From NCBI RefSeq assembly GCF_030272615.1, contig NC_081412.1:690374083-690438082 (forward strand): DNA of 64,000 nucleotides. The letters run 5' to 3'. The position numbers were made by a program, and so were the translations under genes. This document shows, piece after piece, positions 1 through 10,344 of the stretch. This DNA is from Cryptomeria japonica (taxonomy: Eukaryota; Streptophyta; Pinopsida; Cupressales; Cupressaceae). Numbering within the stretch: the stretch's first letter is position 1; the number at the start of each line of letters is the position of its first letter. Below the pieces are notes generated by a model, which saw only the letters and a list, made by a program, of their open reading frames with translations, was not told where the DNA came from and ran no database searches.

Positions 1-27
1 GAAGATTTTCTTAAGAAGGAGGAGAGG

Positions 28-87
28 GCTATTAGGGCCATGAGGAATGGGAGCTGGGCTATCAGGGCCATGAGGAATGGGAGCTCA
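28..87 (+). repeat. 30-bp tandem duplication in the LINE frame
   Basis: Two copies of a 30-bp unit (28-57 and 58-87) differ by a few bases. The length is a multiple of three, so the duplication kept the reading frame. It lies just before the conserved part of the RT linker. Confidence 0.8.
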
Positions 88-1800
88 GGGAAGAAATTTA
101 TTGGAAACAAAGAGCCCGTATTGATTGGCTTCAAGATGGTGATAAGAATAGGACTTTCTTTTTCAACTCTATGAAATCAAGACGTCATGAAAACTCCATT
201 CTTGTTCTATTCAATAATAGAGGTGAGGTGTTATTATCCTTGCAGGAGATATCTAGGGAGGCCTTGCAGTATTTCCAAACCCTCTTTAGTAAGGAGTTTT
301 AGGGGGATGCAGAGGAGGAGAATCAAGTTCTTGCTTGCATTCCTCCTCTGGTTATTGGGGAGATGAATGAGTAGCTTATGGCCCTTATATTGATGGAAGA
401 ACTTGAGAAGATTGTCTTTTAGTTGAGGAAAGGAAAAGCCCCTGGCCCAAATGGGTTCCCAGTTGAGTTCTTTTAGGAGTTTTGGGATATCATCAATTTG
501 GACTTACTGGTAGTAGTTCAAGAGTCCCAAAGGAATAAATAGATGTTGAGGGCCCTGAATGCTACCTTCATTGTGCTTATCCCCAAATGTGAGGGGGCCA
601 ATAGGTTAGGTCAGTTCTGCCTTATATCTCTCTGCAATGTTATTTATAAGATCATCTCAAAGCTTATTATAGAGAGGCTGAAGAAGTGTCTCGGGGGTGT
701 GATCTCTGAGGAACAAAGTGGGTTTGTGAAAGGGCATCAAATTATGGATGGGGTGGTCATTGCTATGGAGACCATTCATTCTATGGCTACCTCCAAGGAA
801 AAAGCTATGTTTATCAAATTGGACATGGCTAAAGCTTACAATAGAGTTCACTGGTCTTTCCTTCAGAAGATCCTTAGGGCCTTTGGTTATGCAGAGGAAT
901 GGATTCAATGGGTTATGAGTTGAGTTACATCCAATTCTTTCTCAGTGCTAATCAATGGGGATCATACCGAGCTATTTGGTGCATCTAGGGGCCTTCGACA
1001 GGGGCATCCCCACTCCCCTTATCTTTTCATTCTCTTGGCAGAGGACCTGGGGAGGCTGATCAAACATAATGTTGGTCAAGGCAGTATTCAAGGGTGGAAC
1101 TGGGGTAATGAATTGCAGCCACAATCTCATCTACAATTTATTAATGACATAGCCTTGATGGGACTTGTTAGGATCAAAGAAGCTATGAATCTGCATAAGG
1201 TTCAAGATGTTTATCTGGCGGCTTTAGGTCAGTTGATCAATGAAGATAAATCATCTATCATTTTCTTCAACACCCCTAAAGCTATTCAAAGGAGGATTGC
1301 TCTAATCTTGAGATTTCAAGTTGGCTCTTTGCCCTTGACTTATTTGGGTATTCCCTTCTCTCCTAGTAACCCTCCTCGGGAGTCATGGTAGGGTATCTTG
1401 GATAAATTTTGCTTGAAGGTTGAACATTGGACTCATAGATGGTTGTCTTTTCCTGGAAGGGTTCAACTAATTCAGTTAGTGGTTTAGGTTCTTCCAACTT
1501 ATAGATGTATGCCTCAAGTGGCTCCCAAATGGTTCTTGAAAGACCTAGATTCTTTGGCAAGGCAATTCTTATGGACAGGCAATCTATCCACGTCCAAATA
1601 GAGTCTGGTCAATTGGGACTTGGTGTGTAGCCCGAAGCAATATGGGGGTCTTGGTTTAAGGTAGGCTATTTTTTTCAAGGAGGCTCTGGCGGCTAAATTG
1701 TACTGGAGGTGGTGTGTTGAGTAGGATCGTGGTTGGGCTAAGATTTTGGCTTTCAATTATATACAAAGGATACCAGCTTAGGAGGTCCCAAGATATCCAC
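81..1800 (+). pseudogene. LINE reverse transcriptase, inactivated
   Basis: Frame 3 carries recognisable plant LINE RT blocks: a linker with DWLQDGDKN near 130-160, GKAPGPNGFP near 430-460, the fingers and palm block LIPKCEGANR near 575-605, LDMAKAYNRV near 820-850, GLRQGHPHSP near 990-1020, the catalytic block at 1137-1148, and the thumb with SFPGRVQLIQ near 1450 and QYGGLGLR near 1640-1660. The usual FADD box reads FIND, so a catalytic Asp is replaced by Asn. The conserved AYD Asp is also Asn (840-842). Stops are TAG at 300, 372, 420, 474, 540, 1389, 1485, 1599, 1662, 1722 and 1779, and TGA at 921. It cannot make an active enzyme. Confidence 0.9.
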
Positions 1801-2545
1801 TGGAGGGTAAAGGCTCTATGATTGAGTATACTCTCAAGAAGGGGGCCTGTCTCATTAAGGAAGGTCTCTTTTGGATCTGTAGGAGGGGGGAAGAGGTCCT
1901 TTTCTAGAACGACTCGTGGGAAGGGTAACCCCCCATTCTTGATCAGTTTCCTAACCTTGGGAACCTTAGCCAGAGGTTTTTGGAGGTGGGGTGGTCAAGG
2001 GTGAGTAACTTCAAGACTATATACAGGTGTGGGAGGTTGGATATGTAGCGGTGGAAGGAGCATAATGAGTGGCCAGTTGCTGGGATGGAGGAGGACTGTG
2101 CTGAGTTACAAGGCATTCTGGCGAACAGACTCTGTAGTGGCATTAAGGGTAGGAATAGACTTGCCTAGTCTTTGAATCCTAAGGGAGTATTTATGGTAGC
2201 TAGTGGTTATAGGGGTCTGTTGAGCCAAATATTGGAGGGAGAAGAGGTGCATTGGTGGAAATAGGCTTGGAACAATTCTTCATGGCCGAGGTGCAACTGC
2301 TTTGCATGGACTCTGGCTTGGAATAGATGCCTTACCTGGGATAATATTTGTAAGTAGGGTTTCTTGGGGCCATCGATGTGCATTTTGTGTGGCTATGGGG
2401 AGGAAGACTCCTCACATTGTGGGTGTGGAAGTGTCCATGTGTTCATGCAGATTCTCTGGTGGAGTTTTGGAGCAGTTTGGGCAGATCTCCTATCTCGTCC
2501 CCCTTCCTCCAAGCGGTCTGGTATATCGGGCCCATCTTCATTCTC
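1801..2545 (+). pseudogene. LINE C-terminal region with zf-RVT-like zinc finger
   Basis: The frame continues from the RT thumb into the region that usually lies between RT and RNase H in plant LINEs. A Cys/His cluster, CILCGYGEEDSSH, lies near 2376-2414 and matches the zf-RVT pattern (Cys-x2-Cys, acidic residue, His). Stops are TAG at 1905, 2046, 2166, 2262 and 2355 and TAA at 1926. A single frameshift falls between about 2480 and 2545, because the tryptophan-rich block that follows is in another frame. Confidence 0.8.
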
Positions 2546-3310
2546 TGGTAGATCTAGCTTGAGAGGAATAGAAGGATTTTCCATGAGGCCAAACTGTTAG
2601 TGCAACAAGTGTGGAATGGAATCATGGTTATGATTAGGGAAATGGTGGAAGCTAAATATGAGGTGAATTTCCCTTTGGACAGAACTGAGGCAGATATAGT
2701 GAGTAGGTTTGGCTGGTAGGTGCTATCTCTTGCCTCTGCTTGTGTTAGAAGAGGTAGGTGTGCTATGAAGAAGGTCCAAAGGTTGGGAAGGTGGAGCCCC
2801 CCCCAGGATGAGATTATTAAGATTAACACTAATGGCTCCTCCAGGGGTAACCTAGGCCCAGCAGGGGTTGGAGGTGTTGGTAGGAATTGTTTGGGGGAGG
2901 TGGAGTTCTTCTTCTTAGTGTATAAAGGGAGGCAATCTAATAATCTTATGGAGGGACTGGCTATTCTCTATGCCCTGGAGCGGGCTTGGGAGTTGGGTAG
3001 AAGGAAGGTTATCTATGAATCAAATTCACAAATTATGGTGAATTTGTTGTCTGAGAAGAAGGTAAGTGGGATTCATTGGCAGCTGGCAGGGATAGTTCAT
3101 CAGATTCTTCAAATTAGTTCTTTAATGGAGAAGGTGTCCTTCATCCACATTCCCCATGAATGGAACAGAGTAGCTGATTGCTTGGCTAAGTGGGCTTTGA
3201 AACATGACAGTGACTGGAAAATTGAGGGATGGGAGCAGCTTTCCCAGGATTACTGTGAGGTCTTACAGAAGATTTGTGTGGAGGATATGGATAGTAATGA
3301 TGTTGGCTGA
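2546..3310 (+). pseudogene. LINE RNase H domain, catalytic residues lost
   Basis: Frame 2 begins with the block before RNase H (LERNRRIFHEAK near 2555-2592) and continues into an RNase H fold. KINTNGSSRGN stands where this family has an Asp (2831-2833 is AAT, Asn). The helix with NNLMEGLAILYAL keeps the catalytic Glu. ESNSQ at 3017-3031 has Asn where Asp is expected (3023-3025), and NRVADCLAKW keeps the last Asp. Two of the four catalytic carboxylates are therefore missing. The part from 2720 to 3310 is open; TAG stops lie at 2549, 2555 and 2717. Confidence 0.9.
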
Positions 3311-3387
3311 GCCTAGTCAGAGCCCAAGGTTCTCTTTTTGGAGCCTCAGTTCTTGGGACCTCCTTGTAATTTTTGTGTCTTTGCTTC

Positions 3388-3423
3388 AATAAAGTTTTTA
3401 CCCCTTTTATTCAAAAAAAAAAA
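3388..3423 (+). terminator. LINE polyadenylation signal and poly(A) tail
   Basis: AATAAA at 3388-3393 lies 20 bases before an 11-base A-run (3413-3423). This marks the 3' end of the retrotransposed copy. The sequence after it is unrelated LTR DNA. Confidence 0.85.
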
Positions 3424-3606
3424 TTGATTTAGAGTGTGGCTTAATGAATTAATTTAAATAAATTGAATAATTTACTTAATTAATAGGAGAAGGGGTTGAC
3501 AATGAATTAATTAAATATTAATTTAATTAACTGATTATTGAGGGTTAAATAATCAAATAAATAATAAATATTCATTTAATTAAGTGGACAAATTTATGTG
3601 ACTACA
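3424..3606 (-). repeat. Truncated LTR start
   Basis: AT-rich DNA whose - strand begins TGTAGTCACATAAATTTGTC, close to the TGTAGACACCTAAAATTGTC start of element B's LTR. Its far side is cut off at the LINE poly(A). Confidence 0.65.
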
Positions 3607-3620
3607 TTTGCCCCTCTTTA
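3607..3620 (-). promoter_or_regulatory. Polypurine tract
   Basis: On the - strand this reads TAAAGAGGGGCAAA and directly abuts the TGTAG start of the LTR. That is where plus-strand DNA priming occurs in LTR elements. Confidence 0.7.
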
Positions 3621-3849
3621 AGACTATACGGTTTATCGCATCGTTTCAATGAAAGAAAAATAGGCATGAAGAAATATGCCCCATAAATGTTACTTTAGTG
3701 GGTGGTAAGCCCCCTTGAGAGATGCGCCAAAAAATTTCAAAAAATTAGGCTATTTCTCGAAAAAGGACGAGAAGTGGATGAGGTGTAGAATAGAAGAAAT
3801 TAGCAATAACGGTGAAAGAATGGAAGAAATTGGAGTTAAAACAGAGAAA

Positions 3850-4017
3850 TGAAAGGCATTGGAAGTTCACAGGGACCACGATGGTGAGCGAGGTGAATTA
3901 GGGTTAGGGCTGGAGGGTATATATGGGGGTGAAGGGGTAAAAACAAGCTCACTTGCATCTATCTCCCTGGCAGTTTGGAGCTAACAGTGACTTTTGGTGG
4001 AGTGAGTAGTGATCATC
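3850..4017 (+). promoter_or_regulatory. Candidate promoter of the PMD gene
   Basis: A TATA-like stretch TATATAT (3918-3924) lies about 95 bp before the first ATG (4018) of the PMD gene on the + strand. A TATA-like element is also present in the related place before the PMD copy in element B (- strand, near 45320-45330). Promoter activity is inferred. Confidence 0.4.
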
Positions 4018-4092
4018 ATGTCTATGCCTATAGCAGATCACCGAATAGAGTAGATCCATCAATTCCAGTGGCTAGATGACTACGGACCAGAG
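4018..4092 (+). pseudogene. Probable first exon of the PMD gene
   Basis: An ATG at 4018 opens a 25-codon stretch (MSMPIADHRIE, one TAG, then HQFQWLDDYGPE) that ends at GAG|GTACGC, a fair splice donor. The next recognisable coding block starts near 4809, so an intron of about 700 bp is inferred. Element B has a similar short first exon with a donor-like site on its - strand (ATG at 45222). Confidence 0.4.
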
Positions 4093-4268
4093 GTACGCAA
4101 ATTTTGATTTTTGTGTTTTATGCATTTTTAGCATGTTTTTTCAAGCGCCAAAGTCCAATCAAGACAACAACGCTAAAACTATGTTTTAGCGATTTTGTCA
4201 CCTAAAATAGCATTATTGTGCCACAATGGCGCTATTGTCTAGTAGTTTTTGCACTATGGCCATGTTTA

Positions 4269-4430
4269 GCGCATTTGTGTAGTAGTTTTAGTGCATTTGG
4301 GTTTTAACAAGATTGTGTAGTTGTTTAAGCATTTTTGTCAGCAGATTAGCGCGATTGTGTAGTGGTTTTAGTGCATTTGGGTTTTAGTGCGATCGTGTAG
4401 TTGTTTAAGTGCTTTTGTCAATAGAATAGC
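4269..4430 (+). repeat. Two-copy 80-bp tandem repeat in the probable intron
   Basis: Two imperfect copies begin at 4269 and 4349. Each contains forms of GCGATTGTGTAG followed by GTTTTAGTGCATTTGGG. Similar GCGATTG words occur in the leader of element D. The rest of 4093-4800 shows no coding signal. Confidence 0.6.
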
Positions 4431-4808
4431 ATGATTGTCAGAAAAAGATGCCCCAGTGCTAGGAAAAAATATCTCCTGATGCCTGTGTTGGGTGGATGGA
4501 TGGATGAGTTGTTTTGAATCATAGCAGCCCCATTGAGACTAGGTCATTATGATAAATGCATGTTGTAGTCTAGGTTTGCCATGATCGCTTACCTGTTGAG
4601 ACTCAAAGATACTTGATCAAAGTATTTGTTGATAGTCTAGGTTGAAACTTAAGAAAGTTTGAAACAAAACAACTAATGGTGATGTTGATGTGTGTAGAAG
4701 GACCTACCTATTTTATAGATGCGGGAGTAGCATCTTGCCACATAGCAGCTGCAGGAGTAGCTGACAAAGGTTGAAATAGATTGCATTGCGGTGATTAGGT
4801 TGTTTGAT

Positions 4809-5868
4809 ATGATGCATTTGCGCATGATTCAGACAAATCAAAGACTGATGAAAACACTAGCCAAGCGGTGGCACAGTGAGACATGTACCTTTAACTTGGC
4901 GATGGGAGAGATGATGGTTACCCTAGAGGATATGTGGTCGATAATACATATCTTGATCTGAGGGGAGCTAGGGACCTATGATTGAGGACTAGGGATGACA
5001 ATGGTGCAGAGAATTTTTGTGGATGATGTATATATTGAGGATGGTTTGATAGACAGGGAGGACATAGAAGCACTATATGAGCCTTTACTAGTAGTGTTAT
5101 CAAGGATCGTCGGAGGTTTACTATGCTGCGATCGACATTCACATGGATTGGTCGTTGGTTGGGCCCAAATGATTGAGCAAATGATGACTGAGGGGACCCG
5201 CTATGCCTGGGGACCATGTGTGCTAGCACATATTTACAGGGAGCTACATGAGGCGATGTACCGAGAGATGAGATCACTAGCACTAGGGATCACATTACTA
5301 CACATCTGGGCTTGGGAGCACTTGCCCATCACTCGGCCAGTCTACTTGAGATTCAAGGCAATAAACTAGCCCCACGTATACATGTATGGAGGGATGATGA
5401 GCCAACCCCACCTAGGGAAGTTAGAGTTTTGGTTCTGGGATTTAGATGACTTAGATACACTGATATGGAGGCCATATATCGACTGTGAGCCCTGGGATGA
5501 TGATGCAAAGGCCCTTCCATATGTATTTATGAAACATTTTTTGATTAGTCACACATCCTACCTTGTAGAGAAACAAGTTCCAGGGAGGATGATAAGACAG
5601 TTCAGATAGAGGCAGGGATTGCTGAGGGGGTCAAGTGAGTATGCACTGGCTATATGGGAGATATTTTATTGGGGACCAATGTTACCATATGATCAGGCCT
5701 TGGCCGAGTTTCAGACTTTATAGGCAAGACCATGGCATATGAGGAATGAGATTGTGGATGAAAGGTTGGCAGATGAGTACACACAGTATCGTACCACACA
5801 TCCAATTGCACGGATTTCAGATCCAACTGAGCCGATACCAGCTTTTGAGGATGAGAGGAGGCGATAAT
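4809..5868 (+). pseudogene. Plant mobile domain (PMD) protein, broken
   Basis: One frame with several stops matches the PMD layout known from plant MAIN/MAIL proteins and from transposons. It has KRWHSETCTF and GEMMVTLEDMW (4866-4935) at the N-terminal side, YAWGPCVLAHIYRELHEAM (5202-5258) in the middle, and LHIWAWEHLPITRP (5300-5341), the most typical PMD block. Open stretches are 4995-5369 and 5382-5609. PMD genes are often captured by LTR and Mutator elements, and this copy lies antisense in an LTR element. Its molecular function is not known from sequence. Confidence 0.75.
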
Positions 5869-6205
5869 AGGGGAGGAGAGGAGGTACAAGTTGAGGAGGA
5901 GGAGGTAGTGTTGGTGGAGGAGGAGGAGATGGTGTAGGTGGAGGAGGAGGAGATAGGGGAGAGGGAGGTGGTGGGGAAGGTTATGGTATAGCAGAAGGCG
6001 GGGGGTGGTGGGGGTGGAGGTGGATTTGGAGGTGGAGGAGGTGGAGGGGGTCGATTACATGGGCTAGATAGAGGGGGGTAGCCATTGTAACTATCACAAG
6101 GTCCTTTGATATAGGGTGCTGCAGGACGGGCAGATGTTGGTGAGGGAGCGAAGGTGAGGGAAATGGGAGAGGGAGCCATAGGTGGAGGAGGGGGAGACCT
6201 ATGAG
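5865..6205 (+). repeat. Purine-rich GGA/GGAGGT low-complexity tract
   Basis: The + strand is almost pure purine in long runs of GGAGGA, GGTGGAGG and similar words. In the PMD frame it gives a Gly-rich tail. The antisense Pro-rich frame is an artefact of composition. Confidence 0.8.
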
Positions 6206-6295
6206 AGTACATGATAATATATTTGCAGACTCAACTTATAGTAGCCGAAGCATAGCTAGAGGATAGGGATGCAGAGATTGGAGTGAGGGACTAAG

Positions 6296-6739
6296 TTTCA
6301 TTCTTCTCTATTTGATCTAATTCATCTTTCATAGCCTTTTACCAATGTTTATCCTTACAAGCTTCAATAACAGTTGCCGGTTCAACTTGAGAAATAAGAA
6401 ATACTTCTTCATTTGCTAGTTTCTTTCTTGTCATAATTCCCTTGTTTCTATCTTCAATAATTTGATCTTCAGAATGATTTAATCTTACATACCTTGGTGT
6501 CTTTTGAACTTCAGGTTCACTACTCTAATCATCAATCACAGTTGAATTTTTTGATTTTGCCGGTATAATTGTCTCACCTTCCTGTACCGGTTGAGGCATT
6601 GTTGGTTCAGTTATGATCATTTCTACTGTCGGTTCCCTATCATATGATATAGAATGATTTATGTACTATTCATCCACTTTCACATTAGCACTCTCACAAT
6701 TTTCTGCAATCTTTTGTTATAACATCTATATGCTTTTCT
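6296..6739 (-). pseudogene. Copia integrase-RT linker and start of RT
   Basis: The - strand frame contains VEPATVIEACKDKHW and KAMKDELDQIEKNET at its end, the usual first block of the copia RT (RVT_2). The element breaks off immediately after NET at the junction with the PMD-carrying fragment. The catalytic part of RT is absent. Confidence 0.75.
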
Positions 6740-7510
6740 CTAAATTGAATAATCAAGAAATACCCCTTCATCACATCTAGGATCAAACTTTCCAATTGAA
6801 TCATCTCTTTTGATATAATATTCCAAAAATTCTGAAATACTTAACAGTAGGTGTATGTCGAAGCCATAGTTCATAAGGGGTCTTACCGGTTTCACCTTTA
6901 TGTGAACTCTATTGAATGTGTAGACTGTTGTACTCACTGATTCTCTCTAGTAGATATGAGGCGATTTGGCTTCCATCATCATAAATCTAGCTGCATCCAA
7001 AATGGTATTGTTCTTTATTTCAACTACTCCATTCTGCTGAAGAGTCCTAGGTGCAGATAGTTGTCTCCATATTCCATTTGTCTCACAATAACTGTTAAAT
7101 TCATGAGAAGTGAATTCACCACCATGATCTAATCTTAGACATTTGATTTTCAATCCAATTTCTATTTCAATGTTCACTTTAAAGATCTTGAATTTCTCAA
7201 AAGCTTCAGACTTATCCCTTAGAAAAGTCACCCACATCATTCTAGAATAGTCATCAGTAATTAGCATGAAATACCTATCACCTTAAAAGCTTCTAGTCCT
7301 TGCTAGACCACATTAGTCAGTGTAAATCAAATCAAGTACATCATTAGATTTATCATGTATGCTCTTAAAATAATTTCTGACTTCCTTACCCAAATGACAT
7401 TCCTTACATACCAGATTATGAAGCTTCATAATCTTAGGTATATCTCTAATTTCCTTAGTTGAACTAATCTTAACAATACAATTAGAATTAACATGACACA
7501 ACCTCTTATG
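6740..7510 (-). pseudogene. Copia integrase
   Basis: From the right, a GAG-pre-integrase block (CKECHLGK near 7400) is followed by the integrase core with all three acidic positions visible: TDDYSRMMWV (first Asp), CLRLDHGGEF (second Asp) and QNGVVEIKN (Glu). The later GKFDPRCDEGVFLDYS block near 6740-6790 is typical of the copia integrase C-terminal part. Stops lie between 7501 and 7313, 7267 and 6947, and 6937 and 6740. The core looks intact at its active residues, but the polyprotein is broken. Confidence 0.85.
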
Positions 7511-7648
7511 CTATAGCGAACTGCCATCAAATTGAGAAAGAAAACATGTCTTATTACCAGTGTTCAAGTGAAAGATATTACTTCCTGTTTGAATACCGGT
7601 TGCAATCTCCAAACCAGTCTTGTTAATGATTTTGCAATTGACCAACAC

Positions 7649-8250
7649 TCAAAAGATTTTCCTTAAACCTTCTACATAATAGATGTTATCAGTGTTATGC
7701 TTGCCATCCAAAGAAATAATACCTCTACTTTTGATCATACATGCCTTGTCATCTCCAAATCTGACTTGATCGCCGTTGTATTCTTGCAGGGACAAAAATT
7801 TCCCTTTATCTCCAGTCATATGATGTGAGCACCCACTATCAATTACCCATTCATCCTTATCTTCAAATTTTTCTGCCAGGGCCTTTTCTTCATTCATGAT
7901 AGCTGGTTTTGGTTCATCTTCCTTCAAAGCATAGAATGCCCATTCGTTTCCATTTCCACTAGCAGAGTCTTTTGACGATTCATCTCCAAAGTCATCAGTT
8001 ACTCCTTCCTCATCTGCTATGTAGCATTGTTTACTTTTCTTGAATCTATATCTATTTGGGTTAGGCTTAAAATATTTCTTAACTCCTTCCTCAAATCTTG
8101 CATTCCTTTCAGAACATCTAGATGCAAAATGACTAATCTTATTACATTCAAAACATGTAAAAGGTGTTTTTCCTTCATACTTACTTCCATTTTGTCCTTT
8201 AGGTACTCATCTAGCAAATAGGGCTTCAAGTTGCTCAAGTTCTTCATCTT
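7649..8250 (-). pseudogene. Copia gag zinc knuckle and aspartic protease
   Basis: A CCHC-like knuckle CFECNKISHFASRC lies near 8100-8155. It is followed by the protease signature WVIDSGCSHHMTG near 7805-7845, the expected copia active site (Asp-Ser-Gly). The domain ends near 7650 with IYYVEGL. An in-frame stop separates the knuckle part from the upstream gag. Confidence 0.85.
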
Positions 8251-8437
8251 ATTTCCTCATTTCTTCCAATTCTTTTGCATATAGGGCTTTGCAGTCACTT
8301 TTGCTAGTAGATGTTGATGATGATGCATGAAAAGAAGGTTCAAACTTTACAGCTCTAGAAGATCTAAATTCTTCAAGCTCAAAAGCAGATAATTTCCCAA
8401 TTAGAATGTCTCTATTGACTGAGGTATTTGTCATTGT

Positions 8438-8500
8438 TCTTAACTCATTAAAATACTCTCACCTTCATCTTAACTCATTAAAATGCAGTCACCTTCATCT
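8438..8500 (-). repeat. 31-bp tandem duplication inside gag
   Basis: Two near-identical units with TTAACTCATTAAAAT and CACCTTCATC on the + strand occur in tandem. The unit is not a multiple of three, so the duplication breaks the gag frame. Confidence 0.75.
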
Positions 8501-9029
8501 TGTAAGCCGGTAAAAAGGCTCTCAAGACTTTAGAAACTATTTCATCTTCACTTAGAAATCCTCCAAGACATTTAATTCCCATAACAATCTCATTTACTCT
8601 TTCCATAAACACAACAATTCTTTCATTATCTTCCATTTTCAGGTTTTCATATCTCACCCAGTAACCATCATGTTTAGCAATTTTGATAGTTGGGTCTCCT
8701 TCATTCAGAGTTTGAAATTTTTCCCACATAACCTTAGCCGATGATTTGTTAGTCAATCCTATGATTTGTTGATCAGTAAGTGCAAAAAAGAGGTCTTCTC
8801 TAGCTCTGCAATCATTTTCAATATTATTATCTAGGTCTGTAGGAGCAGGATTGCCAGATGTTGGATCATAAGATGTGTATCTTTTCTCAGTGATCTCCCA
8901 AATATCCTTGCCAAGACATCTAAGATGAGTCTCCATTCGAATTTTCCATATCCCATAATTTGTTCCATCAGGCTTATGGATTTCTCTTCTGAAAATAGTT
9001 GTTGGTGGATTAGAAGTGTTAGTTGCCAT
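8478..9029 (-). pseudogene. Copia gag (UBN2-type), N-terminal part
   Basis: An open frame of 183 codons begins MATNTSNPPTTIFRREIH 45 bp inside the primer site. It contains GTNYGIWKIRMETHL (DUF4219-like) and the UBN2 blocks AKVMWEKFQTLNE and KCLGGFLSEDEIV. It runs into a stop at a 31-bp tandem duplication, after which gag continues in another frame (8434-8249). The start is the first ATG after the primer site. Confidence 0.85.
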
Positions 9030-9073
9030 AGGATCTACCTCAAGCGGTTAAGCTTCTGCAAAAGAGGACCAAT

Positions 9074-9085
9074 GCTCTGATACCA
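9074..9085 (-). promoter_or_regulatory. Primer binding site, tRNA-iMet type
   Basis: The - strand reads TGGTATCAGAGC two bases inside the LTR. This 12-mer complements the 3' end of plant initiator tRNA-Met and is standard for copia. Confidence 0.9.
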
Positions 9086-9087
9086 AT

Positions 9088-10331
9088 TGTTAGGATAGCC
9101 CATGAACAACTGAGATGGGGGGAGTGAATCAGTTGTTAATGGATTATAACTTTTAATCCACAATACAACCTTAAACAAATTAAGTACCGATAAAACATAT
9201 ACAGATACCGCTAAACAATACAACTTAACAATTAATCAGATAATCAATGCAAAGAAACCATACCACATAATACCAATATTTGTACTGTGAAAACCCAGAA
9301 AGGGAAAAACCATGGTGGGAAGCCTACCCACAATCAGATGATACTTTTGTAGAAAGTATGTGTTACAAGTGGGGCCTAGACTTGTAGGAAGGCACACTTC
9401 CTAGAGCATACTACTCATTACAAAAGAGTCTCATTGACTACAGAGAGGCTACAACCATCTCAAGATAAATGGACAACAATCTAATAGAGTGAACTGCTAG
9501 AAATAACATCTATTATGACTAATTACAGTCCCGGTTAAGCTCAGTGTCGAAGGATTAAATCCTCTTCTGAATCCAATTTGATCACCAATGATCGATCAAC
9601 TCCTCTTCCTGTATGATATTGCAATATTCACTCATTACATTCCTTGATCGTGACCTTTTCAATAGCCATGATACTTTAGAAAGAATTTTTACCTCCTATT
9701 TATACAAACCCTAAGCCCTGAACTGATTGGGTCGGTCACCTAAAGATATTACAATAAGATCATTACATAATTTCATTTACAATGATATGCAATGTCGGCT
9801 TAAGACCAAAACAATAATAACAAATTCATAAATCAACTCGAATCATCCCAGTAATGTGGAGAGTACATGTTAGCATGACACCGGTCCATAACCTAGATAG
9901 GTACCGAACCAATTTTGGGTCCACCATGCTAAATAAATGTCTTCAAGTAGTTGAAGCACGATCAAAGAACATCTTCAACACCCTGAAATCCATGAAGAAG
10001 CTGCACCAACACAAATTATGCATCCTGACACAATTCCTCAATGAAAGCTCTGCCAGTAGGGCCTTAAACTAGTAATGGTAAGGGTTTACCAAAGTGTATG
10101 ATAGCATCCAATTACCAAGCACATACCAACTGACCAAAACATTCTCATAGAGAATATTTACTGAACCAATTATGCCGACAGTGTCCAACAGATAGTCTCT
10201 TCTATTGGTAACACTAGATCTTCTACCCATAACAAAAACTAGTCTATTGGTAACCAACCATAACAACTAATGTTCACATCAATGAAAAAACATCAATGCA
10301 ACACATGATCAATTCATCCATAATGCCAACA
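9088..10331 (-). repeat. 5' LTR of copia element E
   Basis: 1244 bp beginning and ending TGTT...AACA. A TATA-like TGTATAAATAGG lies on the - strand at about 9694-9706. The right-hand relative at 59986-61084 shares its last 60 bp and many internal blocks but runs in the opposite direction. No open frame in it is convincing. Confidence 0.8.
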
Positions 10332-10339
10332 GAAGGGTG

Positions 10340-10344
10340 CCTAT
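10340..10344. other. Left target site duplication of the D array (CCTAT)
   Basis: CCTAT directly precedes the first D LTR and recurs at 59895-59899 directly after the last D LTR. It marks the 49.5-kb block as a single insertion event in origin. Confidence 0.8.

Larger units (their letters stand above)
1..3423 (+). mobile_element. L1-type plant LINE, 3' portion, heavily decayed
   Basis: This is the 3' part of a non-LTR retrotransposon. In order it shows the linker before the reverse transcriptase, the RT, a zf-RVT-like zinc finger, an RNase H domain, an AATAAA signal and an A-run, which is the order expected of plant L1 elements with RNase H. The endonuclease would lie left of the window. The reading frame stays in register from about 81 to about 2480 and then shifts once. 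At least 21 in-frame stops break it, 19 of them TAG. The element sits on LTR sequence that resumes after the A-run at 3424. Confidence 0.92.
3424..6295 (-). mobile_element. Fragment of a PMD-carrying LTR element (related to element B)
   Basis: Read on the - strand this is the 3' end of an LTR element: internal DNA, a polypurine tract (3607-3620), then the first 183 bp of an LTR (3606 down to 3424). It is cut by the LINE on one side and joins copia sequence at 6295/6296 on the other. The LTR start and polypurine tract resemble those of element B at 45558-45600. As in B, a PMD gene lies antisense to the element. Confidence 0.7.
6296..10331 (-). mobile_element. Ty1/copia element E, 5' half, truncated
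   Basis: Reading right to left: LTR (10331-9088), tRNA-iMet primer site (9085-9074), gag, zinc knuckle, protease, integrase and only the first residues of RT. It stops abruptly at 6296 within the start of the RT domain, so RT, RNase H and the 3' LTR are missing on this side. The order protease, integrase, RT is diagnostic of copia. Several frameshifts and stops are present. Confidence 0.88.

Noticed and set aside
5817-6212. 131-codon Pro-rich - strand frame
   Set aside because: Antisense of the purine-rich tract; composition alone explains it.
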